From: Roseococcus sp. SDR
GTDB taxonomy: Bacteria > Pseudomonadota > Alphaproteobacteria > Acetobacterales > Acetobacteraceae
Length of the DNA: 64,000 bases
NCBI RefSeq assembly: GCF_019083995.1
Contig: NZ_JAHRCU010000013.1
Location: 62,001 to 126,000, forward strand
Direction: 5' to 3'
Shown: piece after piece, positions 8,512-18,635 of the stretch
Position numbering within the stretch: position 1 is the first letter of the stretch
How the letters are laid out: each line of letters opens with the position of its first letter
Notes under the pieces: generated by a model
Databases searched by the model: none
The model's input: only the letters and a program-made list of their open reading frames with translations
What the model was told of the DNA's origin: nothing
Position numbers and translations under genes: made by a program

Positions 8512-9675
8512 ATGAGCCCTGAAACCCGGCCTGCCGATGATGCGGCGACGATCCTTGTCGTGGATGACGTCCCGCAGAACCTGCTCCTGCTGGGTGAATT
8601 GCTGCAGCCCCACTATCACGTCCGCGCCGCCAATTCCGGCGAGCGCGCACTGCGCGTGGCCCGCAGCGAGCCGCGCCCCGATCTCGTCCTGCTCGACGTG
8701 ATGATGCCCGGCATGGATGGCCATGCGGTTCTGCGCGATCTGCGTGCCGATCCGGCCACGCGGGACATTCCCGTCATCTTCGTCACCGCGCTCGACGACG
8801 CCGCCGACGAGGAGCAGGGTCTCAGCCTCGGCGCGGTGGACTACATCACCAAGCCCATCGCTCCCCCGGTGGCGCTGGCCCGGGTGCGCACGCACCTCGA
8901 ACTCGCCCGCGCCCGCCGGCGCCTCGCCGCGCAGAACGAGTGGCTGGAGGGGGAGGTGCATCGCCGCACGGCGGAGACACGGCTGATCCAGGAGTTCTGC
9001 ATCCGGGCGCTGGCCTGCCTGAGCGACACGCGGGACAAGGAGACGGGGCGCCACATCATCCGCACCCAGGCCTATGTGGGCATCCTCGCGCGCCACCTCG
9101 CGGGCCACCCGCGCTTCGCCGCCGCCCTCGCGGGGCGCCGGCTCGAGATGGTCGTGCATGCTGCGCCGCTGCACGACATCGGCAAGGTCGGCATCCCCGA
9201 TGCCATCCTGCGCAAGCCGGGTCGCCTGACGGCCGAGGAGTACGCGGTCATGAAGACCCATGCGCAGATCGGCGCGCATGCGATCGAGGCCGCGATGGAG
9301 CAGGCGCTGGCGGAGGCGGATGAACTCGCGGCGGAGCAGGCCGAAGGGGCGCTCGCCTTCCTGCGCACCGCGCAGGAGATCGCGCTGGCGCATCACGAGA
9401 AATGGGACGGCTCGGGCTATCCCTATGGCCTGGCAGGGGAAGACATTCCGGTCTCGGCGCGGCTCATGGCGCTGGCCGATGTCTTCGATGCACTCACCAC
9501 GCGGCGGGTGTACAAAGCCTCCATGAGCATCGAGGAGACGACGCGCCTCATCATCGAGGGGCGAGGCGTGCATTTCGACCCGGACGTGGTCGAGGCCTTC
9601 CTTGCCTGCCGTGACGCCTTCATCGCCGTGGCACAGCGCATGCCCGACGCGCCGGAGGGCGCGGCGGTCGCATGA
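8512..9675 (+). CDS. Receiver-HD-GYP response regulator (c-di-GMP phosphodiesterase)
   Basis: A 387-residue response regulator. Residues 13-130 form a receiver domain with acidic pocket VVDD, phospho-acceptor Asp62 in VLLDVMMPGMDG, FVTA and a conserved lysine in ITKPI. After a coiled linker comes an HD-GYP domain (about 160-370) with the HD pair at 221-222 (HDIGKVGIPDAIL), HHEKWDGSGYP at about 294-304 and DVFDALTTRRVYK. All expected catalytic residues are present, so it should cleave c-di-GMP when phosphorylated. It lacks a DNA-binding output. The gene precedes the hybrid kinase by 25 bases, making the kinase the obvious phosphate source, and lies opposite the Bug-dCache operon. Confidence 0.93.
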   Translation: MSPETRPADDAATILVVDDVPQNLLLLGELLQPHYHVRAANSGERALRVARSEPRPDLVLLDVMMPGMDGHAVLRDLRADPATRDIPVIFVTALDDAADEEQGLSLGAVDYITKPIAPPVALARVRTHLELARARRRLAAQNEWLEGEVHRRTAETRLIQEFCIRALACLSDTRDKETGRHIIRTQAYVGILARHLAGHPRFAAALAGRRLEMVVHAAPLHDIGKVGIPDAILRKPGRLTAEEYAVMKTHAQIGAHAIEAAMEQALAEADELAAEQAEGALAFLRTAQEIALAHHEKWDGSGYPYGLAGEDIPVSARLMALADVFDALTTRRVYKASMSIEETTRLIIEGRGVHFDPDVVEAFLACRDAFIAVAQRMPDAPEGAAVA

Positions 9676-9700
9676 GGGTGTCCGGCCGCGGCGCGATGCC

Positions 9701-12700
9701 ATGAAAGGGCGCTGGCCGCGCCTGCCGCGCTACTCCCTCATCTTCCTGCTGCCGATGATGGCGGCGCTCCTGGCGCTGGGCCTCATCAACCAGTACCACT
9801 ACCGGAACATCCAGCACTCCCAGGCGGCCTACGTCGCCACCCAGGCCGAAGGCCTTGACGCTCTGACCGCCGTCGCCCGGTTCAACAGCAACCTGTCGGA
9901 ACTTCATCGGCGCGTGATGCTGGAACTGGCCGGCGCCGGCCGCACCGACGGCCGGGAGGCCGACCCATCGAGCGAGGCGCTGGCCCAGGAACTCTCGGCA
10001 CTGACCGAACGGGCCGGGCGCCTGGAGGAGATCGCGGCCCGGCTCGGGGATCACCTTCCCCTGATGCCGCGCCTTGAGGCCTATCGTACAGCCCTGCGCG
10101 CGGCGGCCGATCCATCCAGCCTCCGGCCACCGGCTGCACAACGCGCCATCGCCCTGGCCGAAGCGCGCTTCGCGGACGTCACGAGCGTCACCAACGCGCT
10201 GCTTGCCGCCGCCTCGGCCGAGGTGCTGCGCCGCTCCGAGGCGGAGGCCCTGGCGCTGGAGGCGCTCTCCGGCCAGCTCACCCGCATCCGCGCGGGGGTC
10301 GTCACCTGCTTCCTGGCCTTTTGGCTGCTCTTCGCCTGGCTGCTCACGCGCTCGCTGCGCCGCCTGACCGAAGTGCTGCGCCGGCTTGCCGGCAGCGAGG
10401 CGGCGCCCGCGCGCATGCCGGAGGTGGAGGCGCTGGCCGCCAGCCGCTCCGGCCTGTTGCGCGACATCGCCCTGGCCGCCGTGGCCTTCCGGGACGCGCT
10501 CGCGGCGCGCGAGGCGACGACGGCAGAGCTGCACGAGCGCATGAAGGAGCTGTCCTGCCTCTACGACACCACCCGCCTCACCGACCGGGCCGACCTGACG
10601 ATCCCGGCGATGCTGGAGGCGGTGGCCGCCCGGCTGCCGGCCGCCATGCGCCACCCGTCCGCTGCCCTCGGCAGCATCGAGCACGCCGGCGTCCTGCATG
10701 GGCGACGGGCCGAGGGGCCCACGCTCGGCGTCACCTTCCCCGGTGCGGATGGGACGGAGGGCGTGGTCCGCGTCACCTATGGGGGCCCGCTCCCGCCCGG
10801 GCTCGACGAGGCCTTCCTGCCCGAGGAGCGCATGCTCCTCGAAGCCGTCGCCGAGCGCCTGGGGGCCGCCATCGAGCGCCGCCGCGCGGCCATGGCCGAG
10901 GCCGACAGCCGCAACCTCTTCTCCGCCGTCGTCAACGAGGCGCCGCTCGCGATCGAGATCGTGGATGCCGAGACGCTGCGCTTCGTGCAGGTGAACGACG
11001 CCTCCTGCCGGCTGCTCGGCTACACGCGCGACGAGTACCGGCGGATGACGCCGGCCGACATTCAGGCTTCGCCGCCCCCGGACGGCTTCGAGGCCCTGGC
11101 GCGCCAGATCCGCGAAGCCGGCGGCGCACGCTTCGAGACGCAACACCGCCACAAGGGAGGCGCTGTTCTGGATGTGCAGGTGAACATCCAGATGATCCGC
11201 CAGCGCGACCGGGAATACTTCCTCGCGATGTGGGAGGACATCACCGAGCAGAAGCGCCAGGAGGAACGGCTACGCAGCCTCGTGCGCGCGGTGGAGCAGA
11301 GTCCGGCCAGCATCGTCATCACCGATGTCCATGGCTGCATCGAATACGTGAACGAGACCTTCGAACGCACCACGGGCTACCGACGGGACGAACTGATCGG
11401 CGAGAATCCGCGCATCCTGCAATCCGGCCAGACACCCTCCTCGGTCTTCGAGGAGATGTGGGAGAAGCTGCCGCAGGGCGAGACCTGGCGGGGCGAGCTG
11501 GTGAACCGCCGACGCGACGGCAGCCTCTACATCGAGGCGGCGGTCATAGCGCCCATCCGCCGGCCGGACGGCGCCATCAGCCATTTCGTCGGCGTGAAGG
11601 AGGACATCACCGCAACCCGCCAGATGGCGGTGGAGCTGGAACGCCACCGCAGCCACCTCGAGGAGCTCGTGGCAGAGCGCACGGCCGAATTGCTGAGCGC
11701 CCGCCAGGCCACCGAGGCGCTGGGGCAGGATTTCTTCCGCGTGCTCGACCGCTCGCCCGACCTGATCGCGCTGAAGGGCCGCGACCTGCGCCTCAAAGCC
11801 TGCAGCCGTGCCTTCGTCGAGCTGGCGGGCAAGGCCAGCGCCGAGGATATGGTGGGCCGGACGGCGGAGGAGAGCTTCCCGGACGAAGTGATCTCGATCG
11901 TCAGGGCCGATGAGGAGGCGCAGCTCGCCGCCGGAGACGCGGTACGCAGCATGGAGCGCATCCTGCCGCATCCCGACGGCACCCGCCGGCTCTACAGCAT
12001 CACCCGGACCATGCTGCGCGACGCGGATGGCGCCTTCGACGGGTTCCTGGTGATCGGCCGTGACATCTCGGCGCGCGCCGCGGCCATGGAGGCCCTGGCC
12101 CGCAAGGAGGAAGAGGAGCGCCTGCTGCTGGAGAGCAGCTCCAACGGCATCGTCGGCGTGGGGCCGGATGGATGCATCACCTTCGCGAACCAGGCGGCGG
12201 CGCGCCTCCTCGGCCATCCGGAGCCGGGCGTGCTGGCCGGCCTGCCGGCGCAGCGGGTCCTGCAGCCGCGCCGCGCGGATGGCACCGATGACGATTCAGG
12301 CGAGGGCGCGATCCATCGCGCCCTGACGCAAAACGCGCCGATGTCGAGCGGGGAGGAGGTGTTCTGGCGGGCCGACGGCACGCCGCTCGCCGTCTCCTGC
12401 TCGGTCGCGCCGATCCTGCATGGCACCGCGGTGCTGGGGGCGGTGATCTCCTTCGAGGATATCGGCGGCCGCAAGCTCGCCGAGGCCGAGCTGCGCCGCG
12501 CCAAGGCGGAGGCGGAGGCGGCGAGCCGCGCCAAGAGCGAATTCCTCTCCAACATGAGCCACGAGATCCGCACGCCGATGAACGCCATCATCGGCTTTGC
12601 GCACCTGCTCCGCCGCGGCTTGCAGGAGCCCCGCCAGCAGCAGCAGGTGGGACGCATCACCGACGCCGCGCACCACCTGCTGAACATCATCAACGACATC

Positions 12701-14644
12701 CTGGACCTCTCGAAGATCGAGGCTGGCAAGATCGAGCTGGAGCAGGCGGACATCGTGGTGGAGCGCGTGGTGGAGCGCGTCTGGGCGCTGGTGCGCGACA
12801 AGGCGGAAGCCAAGGGGCTTGAGCTGCTGGTCGATCTGCATGAGCTGCCGCCGGTGTTGCTGGGCGACGAGCTGCGCCTCAGCCAGATCCTGCTGAACTT
12901 CGCCTCCAACGCGGTCAAGTTCACCGATGCGGGGCACATCGTCCTCAGTGGCCGGGTCGCGCGCCGGACGGCCCATGGGCTGGTCGCGCGCTTTGAGGTG
13001 GCGGACACGGGCATCGGCATCTCACCCGAGCAGCAGGCGCAGCTCTTCGAGCCCTTCCAGCAGGCCGACGCCTCCACCACGCGCCGTTACGGCGGCACCG
13101 GCCTCGGCCTCTCGATCTGCCATCGGCTGGCAGGGCTGATGGGCGGCGAGGTGGGCGTGGAGAGCGCGACGGGTGAGGGCAGCGTCTTCTGGGTGGAGGT
13201 GCCGGTGGGCGAGGCGCCGGTCGCTTCCCCCGGCGCCGAGCCTTCGCCGCTGACCGGGCAGCGTGCCCTGGTGGTGGATGACGTGCCGGAGGCGCTGGAG
13301 GCGATGGCAGGCACGCTGCGCGCGCTCGGCCTCGCCGTCACCGCGACGGGCAGCGGCGAGGATGCGCTGACGCGGCTGAACGAAGCCGATGCGGCCGGCA
13401 CGCCCTTCAATGTCGTGCTCGTGGATTGGCTGATGCCAGGGATGGATGGCCTGGAGCTCTGTCGTCGCCTGGGGGGGCTGCCCCTCGCCCGGCGGCCGCG
13501 CTGTATCCTGGTTTCCGCCGAATCAGATGCCGTTTCCCCCGCAACCGCCCTGCAGGCGGGGTATGAGGCGGTGCTGGCCAAGCCGCTCGTGCCCTCGCGC
13601 CTCGCCGCCGCTCTTCTGCCGCCGGCGCAGGAGGCCCCGCTCAGCCCCACACCGCCGCGCTTCCCCGGACAGCGCGTCCTGCTGGTGGAGGACAACCCGG
13701 TGAACGAAGAGGTGGCGACGGCGCTGCTCGAGGATGTCGGCCTCCTCGTGGAGGTTGCGCGGGATGGCGCCGAGGCCGTGCAGCGCGCCGCCGCCGCCGA
13801 TTACGACCTCATCCTGATGGACGTGCAGATGCCGGTGATGGATGGCCGCGCCGCCACGCGGGCCATCCGCGACCTGCCGCGCCACGCGCGGACACCGATC
13901 CTGGCGATGACGGCCAATGCCTTCCTGGAGGACCGCCGCGCCTCGCTGGAGGCCGGCATGAATGATCACCTGGTGAAGCCTGTGAACCCGGCCGCACTGC
14001 ATGGCGCGCTGGCACGCTGGCTGCCGGCACAGGGCGCCGGAAGCTCGGCACCCCGGCCGGCGACGGCGGCGCTGCCCGTGGTGGCGGGGCTCGACATGGC
14101 GGCCGGTCTCAAGGCCAGCAATGGCCAGCCCAGACTCTACCGCCGCGTCCTGGAGATCTTCCTGCACAGCACGGATGTCGCTGCGCTGCAGGCCGGACTG
14201 GTCGCCGGCGATGTGGCGGCGGCGCGTCGCGCGGCGCATTCCCTGAAAGGGGCCGCGGCGACGGTCGGGGCGACCACGCTGCGCGATGGGGCAGCCTCGC
14301 TGGAAGCCGACCTGGCGCAGGGGGACGCCGTGCTGGAGAGGTTGCAGCCGCGCGCGGCCGCGCTCGAGATGGAACTGGCCGCGCTGAAGTCACGTCTGGC
14401 CGCCGCCCTGGCGGAGGAAGCCGTCCCTGGGCTGGCCTGCCCGGCGGCTCCGGCTCCGCCGGAGCTGATCGGTCAGCTCATGGCGTTGCTTGAGGCGAAC
14501 GACATGGCGGCGCTCGCCCTCTTCCATGCGCATGAGCCCTCGCTGCACGCGAGCCTCGGCCCGTCCGCGCTGGAGATCGGGCGCCAACTCGACAGCTTCG
14601 CCTTCGAAGAGGCACTGGCCGTGCTGCGGCAGGTTCACGCCTGA
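9701..14644 (+). CDS. Hybrid histidine kinase: TM-periplasmic-TM-HAMP-GAF-PASx4-HisKA-HATPase-REC-REC-Hpt
   Basis: A very large (1647-residue) membrane-bound phosphorelay kinase. TM1 is about 11-31 and TM2 about 200-219, enclosing a roughly 170-residue helical periplasmic loop with no recognisable Cache or PAS fold. After a HAMP-like linker come a degenerate GAF-like segment (about 285-395) and four PAS domains (starting about 405, 527, 680 and 803). HisKA carries His954 ([12 protein letters not shown]); the ATPase has [17 protein letters not shown] and GGTGLGLS boxes. Two receivers follow, with phospho-Asp 1242 and 1374 and their lysines intact, then an Hpt domain with His1513 (AHSLKG). Start ATG 9701 was chosen over a TTG-like upstream extension because TM1 then lies at the N-terminus. 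Confidence 0.93.
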   Translation: MKGRWPRLPRYSLIFLLPMMAALLALGLINQYHYRNIQHSQAAYVATQAEGLDALTAVARFNSNLSELHRRVMLELAGAGRTDGREADPSSEALAQELSALTERAGRLEEIAARLGDHLPLMPRLEAYRTALRAAADPSSLRPPAAQRAIALAEARFADVTSVTNALLAAASAEVLRRSEAEALALEALSGQLTRIRAGVVTCFLAFWLLFAWLLTRSLRRLTEVLRRLAGSEAAPARMPEVEALAASRSGLLRDIALAAVAFRDALAAREATTAELHERMKELSCLYDTTRLTDRADLTIPAMLEAVAARLPAAMRHPSAALGSIEHAGVLHGRRAEGPTLGVTFPGADGTEGVVRVTYGGPLPPGLDEAFLPEERMLLEAVAERLGAAIERRRAAMAEADSRNLFSAVVNEAPLAIEIVDAETLRFVQVNDASCRLLGYTRDEYRRMTPADIQASPPPDGFEALARQIREAGGARFETQHRHKGGAVLDVQVNIQMIRQRDREYFLAMWEDITEQKRQEERLRSLVRAVEQSPASIVITDVHGCIEYVNETFERTTGYRRDELIGENPRILQSGQTPSSVFEEMWEKLPQGETWRGELVNRRRDGSLYIEAAVIAPIRRPDGAISHFVGVKEDITATRQMAVELERHRSHLEELVAERTAELLSARQATEALGQDFFRVLDRSPDLIALKGRDLRLKACSRAFVELAGKASAEDMVGRTAEESFPDEVISIVRADEEAQLAAGDAVRSMERILPHPDGTRRLYSITRTMLRDADGAFDGFLVIGRDISARAAAMEALARKEEEERLLLESSSNGIVGVGPDGCITFANQAAARLLGHPEPGVLAGLPAQRVLQPRRADGTDDDSGEGAIHRALTQNAPMSSGEEVFWRADGTPLAVSCSVAPILHGTAVLGAVISFEDIGGRKLAEAELRRAKAEAEAASRAKSEFLSNMSHEIRTPMNAIIGFAHLLRRGLQEPRQQQQVGRITDAAHHLLNIINDILDLSKIEAGKIELEQADIVVERVVERVWALVRDKAEAKGLELLVDLHELPPVLLGDELRLSQILLNFASNAVKFTDAGHIVLSGRVARRTAHGLVARFEVADTGIGISPEQQAQLFEPFQQADASTTRRYGGTGLGLSICHRLAGLMGGEVGVESATGEGSVFWVEVPVGEAPVASPGAEPSPLTGQRALVVDDVPEALEAMAGTLRALGLAVTATGSGEDALTRLNEADAAGTPFNVVLVDWLMPGMDGLELCRRLGGLPLARRPRCILVSAESDAVSPATALQAGYEAVLAKPLVPSRLAAALLPPAQEAPLSPTPPRFPGQRVLLVEDNPVNEEVATALLEDVGLLVEVARDGAEAVQRAAAADYDLILMDVQMPVMDGRAATRAIRDLPRHARTPILAMTANAFLEDRRASLEAGMNDHLVKPVNPAALHGALARWLPAQGAGSSAPRPATAALPVVAGLDMAAGLKASNGQPRLYRRVLEIFLHSTDVAALQAGLVAGDVAAARRAAHSLKGAAATVGATTLRDGAASLEADLAQGDAVLERLQPRAAALEMELAALKSRLAAALAEEAVPGLACPAAPAPPELIGQLMALLEANDMAALALFHAHEPSLHASLGPSALEIGRQLDSFAFEEALAVLRQVHA

Positions 14645-14655
14645 GGCGCGGCGGG

Positions 14656-15885
14656 TCAGGCCGGCCGCACCAGGACGTGCTTCTTCTTGCCCGCCGAGAG
14701 TTTCGCCGCGCCATCGCGCAGATCGGCCATCGTGACTGCAAGCGCCGCATCGGTCACTGGCGCGTCGTTCAGCCGCACGCCGTTCTGCGCCACCAGGCGC
14801 CGCGCCTCGCCCTTGCTGGCCGCGAGGCCGGCGCTGACCATGAGGTCGGCGATCGCGGCCGGGAGCGCTTGCGTGATGGTGGGCAGGCTCTCGGCCGCGG
14901 CGCCTTGCTCGAAGGCCAGGCGCGCCGTCTCGGCCGCTGCCTCGGCGGCGGCGCGGCCATGCAGCAGGGCGCAGGCTTCCGTCGCCAGGATCTTCTTCGC
15001 CTCGTTGATCTCGGAGCCCTGCAGCGCGCCCAGGCGCCGCACCTCGTCCATCGGCATGTCGGTGAAGAGGGCGAGGAACTTGCCCACATCGGCGTCCTCG
15101 GCGTTGCGCCAGAACTGCCAATAGTCATAGGGGCTCACGCGGTCGGCGTTCAGCCAGACCGCACCCGCCGCCGTCTTGCCCATCTTGGCGCCCGAGGCGG
15201 TGGTGATGAGCGGCGCGGTGATGCCGAAGGCGTCCGCCTGATCCATGCGGCGCACCAGGTCGGCGCCCATGACGATGTTGCCCCATTGATCGCTGCCGCC
15301 CAGCTGCAGCGTGACACCATGGCGGCGGCGCAGCTCCACGAAGTCGTAGCTCTGCAGCAGCATGTAGTTGAACTCGATGAAGGTCAGCGGCTGGTCGCGA
15401 TCGAGCCGCAGCTTCACGCTGTCCATGCTCAGCATGCGGTTCACGCTGAAATGCCGCCCCACCTCGCGCAGGAAGGGGATGTAGCGCAGCGGATCGAGCC
15501 ATTCGGCATTGTCGAGCATGATGGCCGTGCCCGGCCCGTCGCCGAAGGTGAGGAAGTTGGTGAAGGCGGTGCGGATGCCGGCCTTGTTCTGCTCGATCTT
15601 CTCCTCGGTCAGGATCTGGCGCGTCTCGTCGCGGCCCGAAGGATCGCCGATCTTGGTCGTGCCGCCGCCCATCAGCACCACGGGCCGGTTGCCGGTCTTC
15701 GCCAGCCAGCGCAGCAGCATGATCTGCACGAGATGGCCGACATGCAGGCTGTCCGCCGTCGCGTCGAAGCCGATATAGCCGGCGACCGGGCCCTTGGCGA
15801 AATGCTGGGCGAGGGCCGGCTCGTCCGTCACCTGATGGACGAAGCCGCGCTCGCGGATGACGGAGAGAAAGTCGGAGGCTGACAT
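14656..15885 (-). CDS. tyrS: Tyrosyl-tRNA synthetase
   Basis: A 409-residue class I aminoacyl-tRNA synthetase that charges tRNA-Tyr in the cytoplasm. The HIGH-type motif is LHVGH in [14 protein letters not shown]; the substrate loop is [12 protein letters not shown]; the KMSKS-type motif is KMGKT. A C-terminal S4-like RNA-binding domain (about residues 345-409, [18 protein letters not shown]) is complete. Length is normal for bacterial TyrS. ATG 15885 ([14 protein letters not shown]) matches the family N-terminus; longer in-frame starts would run into anmK. It converges with the hybrid kinase gene, 11 bases apart, and diverges from anmK across 49 bases. Confidence 0.97.
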   Translation of the reverse strand: MSASDFLSVIRERGFVHQVTDEPALAQHFAKGPVAGYIGFDATADSLHVGHLVQIMLLRWLAKTGNRPVVLMGGGTTKIGDPSGRDETRQILTEEKIEQNKAGIRTAFTNFLTFGDGPGTAIMLDNAEWLDPLRYIPFLREVGRHFSVNRMLSMDSVKLRLDRDQPLTFIEFNYMLLQSYDFVELRRRHGVTLQLGGSDQWGNIVMGADLVRRMDQADAFGITAPLITTASGAKMGKTAAGAVWLNADRVSPYDYWQFWRNAEDADVGKFLALFTDMPMDEVRRLGALQGSEINEAKKILATEACALLHGRAAAEAAAETARLAFEQGAAAESLPTITQALPAAIADLMVSAGLAASKGEARRLVAQNGVRLNDAPVTDAALAVTMADLRDGAAKLSAGKKKHVLVRPA

Positions 15886-15934
15886 GCAAGGGACCCGGTT
15901 GGCGTTTCGCGGCCCGCCGTAGCACACTCGACCC

Positions 15935-17062
15935 ATGTTGAGAATCATTGGGCTGATGAGCGGAACCTCGCTCGACGGGGTGGATGCCGCTTGGGTGGAG
16001 ACGGATGGCGAGCGCGTGGGCACGCTCGGCCCCACGGTCACGTTGCCCTATGACCCGGCGCTTCGGCGTGACTTGCGCCGCCTTCTGGAGATGGCGCCCA
16101 CCATCTCGCCAGAGGACCCCTTTCTGCTCGACTGCGAGGCCCGCCTGACGGAGCGGCACGCGGCCGCCGTGCTGCGCGTGCAGCAGGAGGCGCGACGCGC
16201 CGGGCTGCCCGAGGCGGAACTCACGGGCTTCCACGGGCAGACCATCCTGCACCGGCCGCTCCGGCCCGGCGACTCCCGCAATGCGCGCGGCCACACCTGG
16301 CAGATCGGCGATGCGCGGGCACTGGCGCAGGCGACAGGGCTCTCGGTGGCCTTCGACTTCCGCAGCGCCGATGTGGCGGCGGGCGGGCAGGGGGCGCCGC
16401 TTGTGCCCGTGGCCCATGCAGCGCTGGCGCATAGCCTGCCGAAGCCGCTCGCCGTGCTGAACCTGGGCGGCGTGGCCAACGTCACCTGGCTCGGCACGGA
16501 TGGGCAGATGCAGGCCTTCGACACCGGGCCCGCCAATGGCCCGCTGGATGACTGGGCCAAGCGCTCGCTGGGGCGGGACTACGACAAGGACGGCAACCTG
16601 GCCTTGGCCGGCCAGGCGGATGGCGCGGTGCTGGGGCGCCTGATGGCGCATCCCTATCTGGCGCTGAGCCCGCCCAAATCCCTCGATCGTCTGGATTTCG
16701 ACCGCGCTTTGCGGGATGCGGGGGCGCATCTGCTCTCACCCCAGGATGGCGCCGCGACGCTGGTGGCCTTTTGCGCCGTCTGCGTGGCGGCGGCGGCGCG
16801 GCACTTCCCCGAACCGCCGATGCAGTGGCTGGTGGCGGGCGGCGGGCGGCGCAACCCGGCCATGATGCGGGCGCTTTCGGCCACGTTGAGTGAGCCGGTG
16901 CGCCCGGTGGAGGTGGCGGGCTGGAATGGCGATGCGCTCGAAGCGCAGTGCTTCGCCGTGCTGGCGGCCCGCACGGCGCGCGGCCTGCCCATCAGTTTCC
17001 CGGAGACCACGGGGGCGCCACGCCCCATGACGGGCGGGCAGGTGCTGGGCGGGCTGCTCTAG
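15935..17062 (+). CDS. anmK: Anhydro-N-acetylmuramic acid kinase
   Basis: A 375-residue kinase that opens and phosphorylates 1,6-anhydro-N-acetylmuramic acid during peptidoglycan recycling, giving MurNAc-6-phosphate. The N-terminal [18 protein letters not shown] is diagnostic for Anm[12 protein letters not shown], the [10 protein letters not shown] loop, [13 protein letters not shown] and [12 protein letters not shown] follow in family order. Length is normal. The gene is monocistronic between tyrS (divergent) and a small convergent frame that overlaps its stop by a few bases. Together with pgeF, mepA and lgt further along, it shows a general investment in envelope maintenance in this part of the chromosome. 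Confidence 0.96.
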   Translation: MLRIIGLMSGTSLDGVDAAWVETDGERVGTLGPTVTLPYDPALRRDLRRLLEMAPTISPEDPFLLDCEARLTERHAAAVLRVQQEARRAGLPEAELTGFHGQTILHRPLRPGDSRNARGHTWQIGDARALAQATGLSVAFDFRSADVAAGGQGAPLVPVAHAALAHSLPKPLAVLNLGGVANVTWLGTDGQMQAFDTGPANGPLDDWAKRSLGRDYDKDGNLALAGQADGAVLGRLMAHPYLALSPPKSLDRLDFDRALRDAGAHLLSPQDGAATLVAFCAVCVAAAARHFPEPPMQWLVAGGGRRNPAMMRALSATLSEPVRPVEVAGWNGDALEAQCFAVLAARTARGLPISFPETTGAPRPMTGGQVLGGLL

Positions 17063-17232
17063 GCCTTCGTCGAGGCCTCGGCCCGCAGCGGTGCGGTCTG
17101 CGTCCGGCGGCGGCCATGGCGGGGCCGCACCGGCCTGACCTGCGGCGTGCGCTCGGCGCGCGCCGCACGATTGGCGGCGGCGACCTGCAAGGCCGCGGTG
17201 GCGAGGGCGATGCCCCGGCGCGAGAGTTCCAT
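17059..17232 (-). CDS. Small basic protein of 57 residues, unknown
   Basis: A short frame starting at ATG 17232 (MELSRRGIALATAALQVAAAN...) behind an AGGAG sequence 8 bases upstream, the main support for translation. The product is strongly basic (RPVRPRHGRRRTQ in the middle) with an alanine-rich N-terminal helix. I do not recognise a family. The 80 bases upstream (17240-17325) are noticeably AT-richer than the surroundings, which would suit a promoter. Its last codons overlap the anmK stop on the other strand. It may be a small nucleic-acid-binding or stress peptide, or not a gene. Confidence 0.45.
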   Translation of the reverse strand: MELSRRGIALATAALQVAAANRAARAERTPQVRPVRPRHGRRRTQTAPLRAEASTKA

Positions 17233-17316
17233 GAGGAATACTCCTAGGGTTGTTCTCGGATATGGGCCTGGCGGTTGACGTTTGCGAGTCCAAAACGTTG
17301 CATTTGCAAAATATGT

Positions 17317-18279
17317 TCAATCCGCACGGAGCCCTGTCGCCCGCTGCAACTCGGCCCATTGCGCGCGGTCGCGCGCGATGTAGGCGGCGTAGTCGGCCGT
17401 GCTCATCGGCAGGACTTCCATGCCCCCGCTGGCCATGCGCTGCTGGAAGGCGGGGCGGGCGAGGATGCTCTGCACCGCCGCGTGGATCGTGGCGACGACC
17501 GGTGGCGGCAGCCCGGCGGGGCCGGAGATGCCGTACCAGTTCAGCACCTCATAGCCCGGCAGGGTCTCGGAGACGGAGGGCACGTCGGGCAGAACGGCCA
17601 ACCTTGACTTGGTGGAGACGGCGATGGCCCGCACCCGCCCGTCGCGGATGAAGGGCAATGCGCTGCTGATCGTATCCGTCATGGCGGCGAGCCGCCCGCC
17701 GATCAGATCGGGCATGGCGAGCGCCGAGCCTCGATAGGGCACATGGGTGAGGTCGAGCCCCGCCTTGTGGGCCAGCAGCGCCAGCGTCATGTGCGTGGAG
17801 GAGCCGATTCCGGCCGAGCCATAGGCCAACTGCCCTGGCCGGGCGCGCACCAGCGCCAGGAATTCCGGCAAGGTGCGGACGGGCAGGTCATTGTTCACGA
17901 TCAGCACCGCGGGCACGCCCGCGAAATTGGCGATGGGCGTGGTGTCGGTGCCCGGGTCGAAGTTCAGCCGGGTGAGGACGGGCGTGATGCCATGCGTCGC
18001 CTGGCTCGCGGTGAGCAGGGTGTAGCCGTCCGGCCGGGCGCGGGCGACGAACTCCGTGCCGATGGCACCACCCGCGCCGGTGCGGTTCTCCACCACCACC
18101 TGCTGGCCGAGGATGGGGGCCAGTTCTTCCGCGGCGATGCGCGAGATGATGTCGGCCGCCCCGCCGGCGGCGAAGGGCGCGATGAGGCGGATCGGGCGAT
18201 CGGGCGTCCAAGCCTGGGCAGTTGCGGTGAAAGGCAGGGCAGTCGCCGCGAAAAGCGGCAGGAGCGAACGGCGAAACAT
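17317..18279 (-). CDS. Bug-type periplasmic solute-binding receptor (TTT family)
   Basis: A 320-residue Bug receptor with a clean signal peptide (MFRRSLLPLFAATALPFTATAQA). Family features in order: RPIRLIAPFAAGGAADIISRI ligand loop, VVVENRTGAGGAIGTEFVA, ARPDGYTLLTAS, ANFAGVPAVLIVNND, YGSAGIGSSTHM, HVPYRGSALAMPDLIGGRL and LPDVPSVSETLPGYE. Length is typical. It stands alone with no TctA/TctB genes next to it; such orphan receptors are abundant in lineages rich in Bug proteins. Upstream (18280-18474) is non-coding with hairpins, downstream is the small 57-codon frame. The ligand is probably a carboxylate but cannot be named. Confidence 0.92.
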   Translation of the reverse strand: MFRRSLLPLFAATALPFTATAQAWTPDRPIRLIAPFAAGGAADIISRIAAEELAPILGQQVVVENRTGAGGAIGTEFVARARPDGYTLLTASQATHGITPVLTRLNFDPGTDTTPIANFAGVPAVLIVNNDLPVRTLPEFLALVRARPGQLAYGSAGIGSSTHMTLALLAHKAGLDLTHVPYRGSALAMPDLIGGRLAAMTDTISSALPFIRDGRVRAIAVSTKSRLAVLPDVPSVSETLPGYEVLNWYGISGPAGLPPPVVATIHAAVQSILARPAFQQRMASGGMEVLPMSTADYAAYIARDRAQWAELQRATGLRAD

Positions 18280-18385
18280 GCGGATTTCCCGGCTGGTGAA
18301 GACTGAGCCGGAGGGTCAGCAATTACCGTGCCGTAATCCATGGGAAAGAAGCGCCTATCCCAGACCAGCGCCGCCCATCGAGAAT

Positions 18386-18446
18386 CCGGGCCGAACAGGC
18401 CCGGCGGATCGCGCCAGCGATCCGAAGCCAAGCCGCCGGAGGCGGC
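18386..18446. repeat. Two short GC-rich hairpins upstream of a Bug gene
   Basis: Within the 336-base stretch 18280-18615, which has no gene, two perfect hairpins lie close together: arms 18386-18392 and 18398-18404 (CCGGGCC/GGCCCGG, 5-base loop) and arms 18432-18437 and 18441-18446 (GCCGCC/GGCGGC, 3-base loop). They could end transcripts coming from either side or be REP-like relics. No T-tract follows either one. Confidence 0.5.
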
Positions 18447-18474
18447 GCCCGGCGTTTGAGGGCATCAACGAATA

Positions 18475-18635
18475 CCCAATTCGGGCCCTAGAGCACGTTC
18501 CGATCAGCTTGAATCAAGCTGATCGGAAGGTCGTGCTCTAGAAACGTAACTGCTAGAGCAGCTTATGTCCGATCGAGTTGAACCGATTAGCGGTTCAACT
18601 TGATCGGACGCTGCTCTAGAGGCCCGAATTGGGCG
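18475..18635. repeat. Composite palindromic element with nested hairpins
   Basis: An approximately 160-base inverted structure. The outer arms are nearly identical inverted copies of CCCAATTCGGGCC plus CTAGAGCA (left 18475-18495, right about 18613-18635). Inside are two long hairpins: 18488-18541 (TAGAGCACG..TTCCGATCAGCTTG / CAAGCTGATCGGAA..CGTGCTCTA) and 18553-18620 (CTAGAGCAGC..TCCGATC..GTTGAACC / GGTTCAACTTGATCGGA..GCTGCTCTAG). This resembles the dispersed intergenic palindromes built on GAGCAC/GTGCTC ends found in many alphaproteobacteria. The right arm contains the last codons and the TAG stop of the amidohydrolase gene, so the element marks the end of that reading frame and may terminate its transcript. 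Confidence 0.8.

Noticed and set aside
18475-18635. Insertion sequence or MITE with transposase
   Set aside because: No transposase frame and no clear target-site duplication; kept only as a palindromic repeat.
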